A stretch of 64,000 bases of DNA, taken from contig SUZE01000008.1 in NCBI GenBank assembly GCA_015060075.1, positions 17,715 to 81,714 on the forward strand, in the 5' to 3' direction. The stretch comes from Rikenellaceae bacterium. Lineage in GTDB: Bacteria > Bacteroidota > Bacteroidia > Bacteroidales > Rikenellaceae. A program made the translations under genes and the position numbers. This document shows positions 57,096 through 64,000 of this stretch, in pieces. The stretch's first letter is position 1; each line of letters opens with the position of its first letter. Below the pieces are notes generated by a model. That model was not told the DNA's origin. It saw nothing but the letters and a program-made list of their open reading frames with translations, and searched no databases.

Positions 57096-58187
57096 ATGAA
57101 GATATTGCATATTATAAATAGTTTGGGCTGTGGTGGTGCAGAGAGCCTATTGTCTGATTTATGTTACATTCAGAAAGAACAAGGATTTGACATAAGTATC
57201 GCCACATTAAAGGATGAAAATTCGATTTTTAAAGAAAAAGTCAAACAATTAGGTGTTGAGTATATTAGTTTGTCGAGTAGGTTAAGCATCTATAATCCCA
57301 TATTTATATTCAAGATATCTAAGTTGATAAAGCAATACGACCTAATACATGTCCACTTGTTTCCTGCTCAATATTGGGTCGCAATTGCTAAGTTTATTAC
57401 CCGTACAAAAACTCCAATAATAACAACAGAACACTCTACCAGTAATAGGAGAAGAGAACTCAAAATTTTCAAGTATATTGATAAATCTGTGTACGGATTG
57501 TACAATAAAATTATTTGTTGTTCAGATAAAGCATATGAAACATTCCGACTTCATTTCCCCTCTATAAAAAGTGCAATTTCAATTCCGAATGGAATTAATC
57601 TAAAACGTTTCAAAAATGCGAATACACAAGACAAACAAAAACTCTTTAATCTGCCCAATACATCATGTGTAATAACAATGGTTGCACGATTTCAATCCCC
57701 TAAACGACAAGATACCCTCATCGAGTCTCTAAAATATCTCCCAGAAAACTATTGTGTAGTGTTTGCTGGTAATAAACTAGATGACCCCAATGTTGTAACG
57801 ATAACAGGTTTAATCAAGGAGTTAAATTTAAATCACCGAGTTCGTTTATTGGGTGTTAGAAATGACATTCCGGACATATTAAAGACATCTGATATTATTG
57901 TCTTAGCATCAGATTATGAAGGCTTGTCGCTATCATCCATTGAGGGTATGTCCATAGGTAAACCTTTTATTGCAACTGATGTAAATGGTCTCCACGAAGT
58001 AGTATCAGGGGCAGGTATTCTTTATGAAAAAGATAACACTTCCCAGCTAGCTGCGAATATTCTTAAATTAATGCACGATACGACATACTACAAAAAGATT
58101 TCAGAACAATGTGCTATTCGTGCCTCTCAGTATGATATTCACAACATGGCGAATGCATATTTAAGTGTATATAAAGAGTTTTTATAA
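57096..58187 (+). CDS. Family 4 glycosyltransferase
   Basis: ILHIINSLGCGGAESLLSDLC, VARFQSPKRQDTLIES, SDIIVLASDYEGLSLSSIEGMSIGKPFIATDVNGLHE. Confidence 0.94.
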   Translation: MKILHIINSLGCGGAESLLSDLCYIQKEQGFDISIATLKDENSIFKEKVKQLGVEYISLSSRLSIYNPIFIFKISKLIKQYDLIHVHLFPAQYWVAIAKFITRTKTPIITTEHSTSNRRRELKIFKYIDKSVYGLYNKIICCSDKAYETFRLHFPSIKSAISIPNGINLKRFKNANTQDKQKLFNLPNTSCVITMVARFQSPKRQDTLIESLKYLPENYCVVFAGNKLDDPNVVTITGLIKELNLNHRVRLLGVRNDIPDILKTSDIIVLASDYEGLSLSSIEGMSIGKPFIATDVNGLHEVVSGAGILYEKDNTSQLAANILKLMHDTTYYKKISEQCAIRASQYDIHNMANAYLSVYKEFL

Positions 58188-58189
58188 TT

Positions 58190-59230
58190 ATGAAAATTCT
58201 TCAGGTTATTACCCAATCTGAATTGGGTGGTGCACAAACGGTTGTTGTGCAATTGGCAAACAATCTCAGCAAGGAATATGAAGTGGTTTTGGCTGCTGGA
58301 CAAGGCGATGGAAAGATGTGGAATATGGTCAGTAATCAAGTAATCAAGGAAGATTGCCCCCATTTGCAACGCTCAGTATCGTTGAAGAACGATTTGTTGG
58401 CCGCTATTGAGTTGAGAAGGCTCTATAAAAAATATAAGCCAGATGTGATTCATCTGCATTCATCCAAAGCTGGCACACTCGGTCGCATTGTTTTCCCATC
58501 AAAGAAGACGGTATATACTGTCCACGGATTTGATTCGGTAAGATTGGCATTTAGAAAATTCTTGCCTATCGAGAGATTTTTACAACATTTCTGCAAAGCC
58601 GTAGTAGGTGTTAGTAAATACGATGAGAAGAATCTCTTGGCCGAAGGAATAAAGAATAATGTGTCTACTGTTTACAATGGAATATCCATTCCTGATTGTT
58701 CGCAAATTAGCGATATTGATGTATTTAACCAAGATAAGAAAGTTGTTTTGACAATAGCTCGAGTTTCCCCTCCCAAAAAAACAGACCTATTTGTAGAGGT
58801 TGCACGATTGCTTCCAAAGTATAATTTTGTGTGGATTGGCAACCAATGCGAGGTGTCGGAGTTTGGAGAACTACCCAGCAACTGTCACTTCTTGGGTAAT
58901 GTACCAAATGCAGGAGCCTTTTGTTCAAAAGCAGATTTGCTGATGTTGCCATCGAATTACGAGGGATTACCAATGGTTATTTTGGAGGCAATGAGTTTTG
59001 GTAAACCCGTGGTTGCTTCGGATGTTGGAGGTATTAGCGAGATTGTTAGAAATGAGGTAAATGGTTACACATTGGCGAACGATGCTCGACTGTTTGCCGA
59101 AAAGATACAAAACATATTTGAAGACACGACTTTATATTCCAAATTCTGCCAAAACTCACTTGACATATTCCAAAGGGAATTAACCGTTGAGAAAATGGTG
59201 CAGGGGTATTTAGATATTTACAGAAGATAG
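58190..59230 (+). CDS. Family 4 glycosyltransferase
   Basis: ILQVITQSELGGAQTVVVQLANNL, IARVSPPKKTDLFVEVARLL, ADLLMLPSNYEGLPMVILEAMSFGKPVVASDVGGISEIV. Confidence 0.95.
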   Translation: MKILQVITQSELGGAQTVVVQLANNLSKEYEVVLAAGQGDGKMWNMVSNQVIKEDCPHLQRSVSLKNDLLAAIELRRLYKKYKPDVIHLHSSKAGTLGRIVFPSKKTVYTVHGFDSVRLAFRKFLPIERFLQHFCKAVVGVSKYDEKNLLAEGIKNNVSTVYNGISIPDCSQISDIDVFNQDKKVVLTIARVSPPKKTDLFVEVARLLPKYNFVWIGNQCEVSEFGELPSNCHFLGNVPNAGAFCSKADLLMLPSNYEGLPMVILEAMSFGKPVVASDVGGISEIVRNEVNGYTLANDARLFAEKIQNIFEDTTLYSKFCQNSLDIFQRELTVEKMVQGYLDIYRR

Positions 59231-59241
59231 TGTTTTACAGA

Positions 59242-60324
59242 ATGGACTTAAATAACGATACTCACCTTCTACTCTATCTTACGGGATGTGGATTAAGATT
59301 TAGGGAAATTGATCCCGACTTAATCGCAGATATCCCACTAACTCGTTGGAAGCACATATACAACCTTGCGCAAGAGCAGGGTGTTCTTGCTATTGTCTTT
59401 GATGCAATAGAGAAGTTGCCTGCATCAGTGAATATATCCAAACCATTAAAGCTTCAATGGATTGCGGCAGTTCATACAAGAGAATATAACTACAAGAAGC
59501 AGTACAATATAGCGGTGGAACTCGCCACTGCCTTCAAAAAGGAAGGTATCAAAACTGCGGTGCTGAAAGGTCTTTCTATATCAACATATTACCCTAAACC
59601 AGCATACAGAGAATTCGGCGACTTTGATTGTTTTTTAGGTGATAATTACGAGGTTGGAAACTGTATTGCTGAAAAGTTAGGGGCGAAAGTAGAGCGAAAT
59701 TACTACCGGCACTCTCACATTTTCTACAAAAATCAAATGGCCGAAAACCATCAATTCTGTGTTGGAATTCGTGGTAGCAGGAAAATGAAAGAGTTTGAAA
59801 AACATCTTTATCATATAATGTACAATGAGACGGAGTTCATAGATGAGAATAATGTTCTTATCAGACCTTCGTGCGATTTTAATGCTTTGTTCTTGACATC
59901 GCATGCAATGACTCATTTTCTTGTTGAAGGGATTAAGTTAAGACATATTTGCGATTGGGCAGTTCTGTTGTATCACGAACAGCGAAATATCGACTGGCAT
60001 AATTTCTATCAATGGACTGATAAACTACACTACACTCGATTTGCCAACATTATTACCAGTATAGCAAATGCATATCTCGGTCTGGAGATTGAAAATGAAT
60101 TAATTAAACATGAAGAGATATATATAGATTTGGTTTTGGACGATATTTTCCATTCCAATTCCTTATTCAATAAAGGATATGGCGTCTGGCGAAGCAGATT
60201 CACAAGTATAAAGAATAAGTTTATGTCTTTGTGGAAATTCCATAGAATATACCAACAATCTGCGATAAAAACAATAATGGTTCAAGTTCTTGGTTTCTTA
60301 TTTGACCGCAATCCTAAACTATAA
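59242..60324 (+). CDS. Nucleotidyltransferase family protein (Nucleotidyltransf_5-like)
   Basis: AVLKGLSISTYYPKPAYREFGDFDCFL (KG..Y..P..R..GD.D pattern); the ORF track starts at GTG 59230, ATG at 59242 preferred. Confidence 0.8.
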   Translation: MDLNNDTHLLLYLTGCGLRFREIDPDLIADIPLTRWKHIYNLAQEQGVLAIVFDAIEKLPASVNISKPLKLQWIAAVHTREYNYKKQYNIAVELATAFKKEGIKTAVLKGLSISTYYPKPAYREFGDFDCFLGDNYEVGNCIAEKLGAKVERNYYRHSHIFYKNQMAENHQFCVGIRGSRKMKEFEKHLYHIMYNETEFIDENNVLIRPSCDFNALFLTSHAMTHFLVEGIKLRHICDWAVLLYHEQRNIDWHNFYQWTDKLHYTRFANIITSIANAYLGLEIENELIKHEEIYIDLVLDDIFHSNSLFNKGYGVWRSRFTSIKNKFMSLWKFHRIYQQSAIKTIMVQVLGFLFDRNPKL

Positions 60325-60330
60325 CAAGCT

Positions 60331-61209
60331 ATGAAAGGAATTGTATTGGCTGGCGGGAGCGGGACGAGGCTCTATCCAATTACGAAGGGGGTGAGCAAGC
60401 AGTTGTTGCCTGTTTACGACAAGCCGATGATATATTACCCCATTTCGGTATTGATGTTGGCGGGAATCAGGGAGATTCTCATCATCTCTACGCCCTACGA
60501 TATGCCTGCTTTTCAGCGGCTTCTGGGCAACGGCAGTGACTATGGTGTGAAGTTTTACTATGCCCCCCAGCCACAGCCTAATGGTCTTGCTGAGGCGTTT
60601 ATTATCGGCAAGGAGTTTATCAAGAACGATAATGTATGCCTTGTTTTGGGCGACAATATCTTCTATGGTCAGGGTTTTACGGGTATGTTGGAGTCAGCGG
60701 TAAGGCGTGCCGAGGAACAGCATTTGGCAACCATTTTCGGCTATTCGGTGCCCAACCCCGAGAGGTTCGGTGTGGCGGAGGTCGATGCCGAGGGAAGAGT
60801 GACATCAATAGAGGAAAAACCATCCGAGCCCAAGAGTAATGTGGCGATTACGGGACTATATTTCTATACTAATGAGGTGGTTGCGATTGCTGAGAGCTTG
60901 CAACCTTCGGCTCGTGGCGAGTTGGAGATTACCGATGTGAACAAGGCTTTTTTGGCGCAAAATAGACTCTTTATGCAATCTCTTGGCAGGGGCTTTGCTT
61001 GGCTCGATACGGGCACCCACGAGAGCCTCTTCGATGCTGCGAGGTTTGTGGAGGTTGTTGAGTCGCGCCAAGGTGTGCAGATTGCCTGCTTGGAGGAGAT
61101 TGCTTGGCGCAAAGGATGGATTACGAGCGCTCGCCTTGCCGAACTCGCCGAAACTATGCTTTCCAGCGAATATGGAAGGTATATGCTCAAATTATCCAAT
61201 CAGCGATGA
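60331..61209 (+). CDS. rfbA: Glucose-1-phosphate thymidylyltransferase
   Basis: [55 protein letters not shown]. Confidence 0.98.
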   Translation: MKGIVLAGGSGTRLYPITKGVSKQLLPVYDKPMIYYPISVLMLAGIREILIISTPYDMPAFQRLLGNGSDYGVKFYYAPQPQPNGLAEAFIIGKEFIKNDNVCLVLGDNIFYGQGFTGMLESAVRRAEEQHLATIFGYSVPNPERFGVAEVDAEGRVTSIEEKPSEPKSNVAITGLYFYTNEVVAIAESLQPSARGELEITDVNKAFLAQNRLFMQSLGRGFAWLDTGTHESLFDAARFVEVVESRQGVQIACLEEIAWRKGWITSARLAELAETMLSSEYGRYMLKLSNQR

Positions 61210-61751
61210 ATGTTATAGAGACAAATATAGATGGCGTGCTAATTATTGAGCCGCAGGTGTTTGGTGACGAGAGGGGATACTTTTTCGAGTCGTTCAATGC
61301 CGAGCGATTTCTTGTTCAGACGGGTATTGAGGTGACCTTTGTGCAGGACAACGAGAGCCGCTCCAAAAGGGGTGTGTTGCGTGGTCTGCACTTCCAGAAG
61401 GAGCCTTATGCGCAGGCAAAGTTGGTGCGTGTGGTGCGTGGCAGGGTACTCGATGTGGCGGTCGATATCCGCCCCGAGAGCCCCACTTTGGGCAAGTATG
61501 TGGCGACCGAGTTGAGTGGTGAAAATCACCGCCAAATGTTCATTTCCAAGGGCTTTGCTCACGGTTATGTGGTGTTGGAGGACGACACGGTGTTTCAATA
61601 TAAGTGCGACGAGTTTTACCACCCCGAGGCAGAGGAGGGTATCGCCTGGAACGACCCACAGATTGGCATCGAATGGGGCATACCCGAGAGCGAGATAATC
61701 CTCTCGGAGAAAGATAGAGTTAATAGTACAATAGATAAGATTCAAAAATAA
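61206..61751 (+). CDS. rfbC: dTDP-4-dehydrorhamnose 3,5-epimerase
   Basis: [55 protein letters not shown] overlap with rfbA. Confidence 0.97.
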   Translation: MNVIETNIDGVLIIEPQVFGDERGYFFESFNAERFLVQTGIEVTFVQDNESRSKRGVLRGLHFQKEPYAQAKLVRVVRGRVLDVAVDIRPESPTLGKYVATELSGENHRQMFISKGFAHGYVVLEDDTVFQYKCDEFYHPEAEEGIAWNDPQIGIEWGIPESEIILSEKDRVNSTIDKIQK

Positions 61752-61779
61752 AATATAGCGTTATAAACTATTTTGCTAT

Positions 61780-62634
61780 ATGAATATATTGGTTACTGGA
61801 GCTAATGGTCAGTTGGGTCAGGAGTTAAGAATCTTGCCAAATACTGATGCTATATATTTCTTTACTGATGTTGAGGAATTGGATATTACGAACAAGGAGG
61901 ATGTTCGACACTTTGTTGATAGTAATCAGATAGAAGTTATAATTAATTGTGCAGCATACACCGATGTCAATAAAGCAGAGGAAGAGTCCGCCAAAGCAGA
62001 GCAAATAAATACTCACGCTGTTGCAAACCTTGCCAATGTAGCAAAGAAGAGTGGAGCAACACTGATACATATCTCTACGGACTATGTATTTGGCAATAAT
62101 TCTATCAATGAGCCAATAAAAGAGGACGCTGCTACTAATCCAATGGGGGTATATGGTCGCACAAAATTTGATGGCGAAGAGGAAATTATAAAGTCTGGTT
62201 GCCGATATATCATAATTCGTACAGCATGGCTTTATTCCTCGTATGGAAAAAACTTTGTTAAGACTATATTGCGCCTTGCACAAGAGAAAGACTCGATAAA
62301 TGTGGTTTATGACCAAGTTGGAACTCCGACCTATGCGGGGGACTTGGCTTTGGTGATTAAGATGATTGCTGAGAGCGAGCTTCGCCATATACAAGGAGTT
62401 TATCATTTTTCTAATGAGGGAGCTATCTCTTGGTATGACTTTGCCCAGGCTATTGTTGAATTAGGCGGAGTTAAATGCAATATTATCCCATGTAAGACAG
62501 AAGATTTCGGTAGTACAGTGGAGCGACCTCACTATTCGGTGCTCGATAAGACAAAGATTAAACAAACACTTGGAATGAGCATCCCATATTGGAAAGACTC
62601 TCTTAAAGAGTGCTTATCTAAAATCAATGGTTAA
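61780..62634 (+). CDS. rfbD: dTDP-4-dehydrorhamnose reductase
   Basis: MNILVTGANGQLGQELRIL, HISTDYVFGN, GVYGRTKFDGEEEI. Confidence 0.96.
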   Translation: MNILVTGANGQLGQELRILPNTDAIYFFTDVEELDITNKEDVRHFVDSNQIEVIINCAAYTDVNKAEEESAKAEQINTHAVANLANVAKKSGATLIHISTDYVFGNNSINEPIKEDAATNPMGVYGRTKFDGEEEIIKSGCRYIIIRTAWLYSSYGKNFVKTILRLAQEKDSINVVYDQVGTPTYAGDLALVIKMIAESELRHIQGVYHFSNEGAISWYDFAQAIVELGGVKCNIIPCKTEDFGSTVERPHYSVLDKTKIKQTLGMSIPYWKDSLKECLSKING

Positions 62635-63775
62635 TAATTCCTCAAGAAATATAGTTATCACGGGTGGAGCTGGTTTTATCGGCTCGCATGTAGTCCGTCT
62701 ATTTGTAAATAAATATCCTGACTACAACATTATCAATCTCGATAAACTCACCTATGCAGGTAATTTGGAAAATCTCAGAGATATTGAGAATAAGCCCAAT
62801 TACAAGTTCGTAAAGATGGATATTTGCGATTTCGATGCATTTTATAAACTGATGCAGGAGGAGAAGATTGATGGCATTATCCACCTTGCAGCCGAGAGCC
62901 ATGTAGACCGTTCCATTAAAGACCCATTCACATTTGCTCGTACGAATGTGATGGGTACCTTGTCGCTACTTCAAGCCGCAAAACTCTATTGGGAGTCGCT
63001 GCCTGAGGGCTACGAAGGCAAGCGTTTCTACCATATTTCGACCGATGAGGTGTATGGCGCATTGGAGATGAATCACCCCGAAGGTATAGAGCCTCCATTT
63101 AAGACTACGGCATCTTCGAGTGAACACCATTTGGCGTATGGGGATGAATTTTTCTACGAAACGACCAAATATAATCCTCACTCGCCATATTCGGCAGCGA
63201 AAGCATCGAGTGACCACTTTGTACGTGCCTACCACGACACTTACGGTATGCCTACAATCGTTACCAACTGCTCGAATAACTATGGTCCATACCAATTCCC
63301 AGAGAAGTTGATACCACTCTTTATCAATAACATTCGTCATCGCAAACCACTGCCTGTATATGGCAAGGGTGAGAATGTGAGAGATTGGCTCTATGTAGAG
63401 GACCATGCACGGGCTATTGATGTGATTTTCCATAATGGAAAGGTTGCCGAGACCTATAATATCGGAGGCTTCAATGAGTGGAAGAATATCGACCTTATCA
63501 AGGTTATGATAAAGACCGTGGATAGAATATTGGGTAATCCGGAGGGCTATTCACTTGATTTGATAACATATGTAACCGACCGCTTAGGACATGATGCACG
63601 TTATGCAATTGACTCGACCAAACTCCAAAAGGAACTTGGTTGGGAACCATCGTTGCAGTTTGAGGAGGGCATCGAAAAAACAGTACGTTGGTACCTTGAC
63701 CACCAAGAGTGGATGGACAACATCACCTCAGGTGACTACCAAAAGTATTACGAGGAGATGTATAAAGAGAGATGA
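62627..63775 (+). CDS. rfbB: dTDP-glucose 4,6-dehydratase
   Basis: IVITGGAGFIGSHVVRLFVNKYPDYNIINLDKLTYAGNLENL, HLAAESHVDRSI, HISTDEVYG. Confidence 0.98.
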   Translation: MVNNSSRNIVITGGAGFIGSHVVRLFVNKYPDYNIINLDKLTYAGNLENLRDIENKPNYKFVKMDICDFDAFYKLMQEEKIDGIIHLAAESHVDRSIKDPFTFARTNVMGTLSLLQAAKLYWESLPEGYEGKRFYHISTDEVYGALEMNHPEGIEPPFKTTASSSEHHLAYGDEFFYETTKYNPHSPYSAAKASSDHFVRAYHDTYGMPTIVTNCSNNYGPYQFPEKLIPLFINNIRHRKPLPVYGKGENVRDWLYVEDHARAIDVIFHNGKVAETYNIGGFNEWKNIDLIKVMIKTVDRILGNPEGYSLDLITYVTDRLGHDARYAIDSTKLQKELGWEPSLQFEEGIEKTVRWYLDHQEWMDNITSGDYQKYYEEMYKER

Positions 63776-63842
63776 TGACGCCAAAAGTGGCGCTTGGCTA
63801 AAATGTAATTGCCTATAAATTGGGGGATTACAGTGATATTTA

Positions 63843-63884
63843 AGAGGTTAGTAGAAACCAATTTCTACTAACCTCTATTTTTTA
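63843..63884. terminator. Terminator at the end of the polysaccharide locus
   Basis: AGAGGTTAGTAGAAA-ccaa-TTTCTACTAACCTCT followed by ATTTTTT. Confidence 0.85.
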
Positions 63885-63919
63885 TAAAGTATCTGGCAGT
63901 GGGCGTTAATGTGCCAAAA

Positions 63920-64000
63920 TTATTTGCCGATGCAGAAGCGGCTGAATACATTTTTTAATATATCATCGCTGGTGATTTTTCCTGTGATTTCTGCAAGGGA
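63920..64000 (-). CDS. mnmE: tRNA uridine-5-carboxymethylaminomethyl(34) synthesis GTPase MnmE, C-terminal 26 codons (partial)
   Basis: Reverse-strand translation SLAEITGKITSDDILKNVFSRFCIGK* matches the MnmE C-terminal ...FCIGK signature. Confidence 0.9.
   Translation of the reverse strand, partial: SLAEITGKITSDDILKNVFSRFCIGK

Overview
The window is a 64 kb chromosomal segment from a Bacteroidales-type bacterium, judged from TAnnTTTG -7 promoter boxes, an UpxY-type capsule antiterminator, and DUF5723, DUF4924 and WbqC genes; the genus cannot be fixed from sequence alone. It has three parts. (1) Positions 1-1640 are the edge of an integrated element: a large serine recombinase whose 3' end runs through the terminator and into the 3' end of a tRNA-Leu(TAG) gene. 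(2) Positions 1.7-45.8 kb are mostly housekeeping genes: gdhA, a LuxR/HisKA_3 two-component pair, surE, lepA, acyl-CoA ligase, cysQ, apbE, rsgA, cvpA, GH2, ispG, recG, rubredoxin, a UvrD-type helicase, nth, an nrnA-like DHH protein, an msbA-like ABC exporter, a WYL regulator, uvrC and fba, plus three tRNAs. Interspersed are intergenic repeat families. (3) Positions 46.6-63.8 kb are an AT-rich capsule/exopolysaccharide locus (upxY, wzx, pyruvyltransferase, F420H2 dehydrogenase beta-like, wzy-like, wecB, glycosyltransferases, MBOAT, SGNH-like, rfbACDB), followed by the 3' end of mnmE. Leading observations: a 9-mer repeat read as a KTEN/KAEN tail at the C-termini of three unrelated proteins and inserted in-frame in a fourth (UvrD); a dispersed family of long hairpins with a conserved CATAC/GTATG apex but different stems; a translationally coupled cassette of pseudo-receiver, HEAT-like membrane protein and degenerate glycosyltransferase-like protein, coupled to cysQ; G9 tracts and a perfect 36-bp hairpin in the capsule locus; a nested inverted repeat upstream of the capsule locus; an in-frame amber codon splitting the MBOAT acyltransferase; and a GH2 that appears to lack its acid/base NE motif. 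All product calls come from reading translations by eye; no database search was run.
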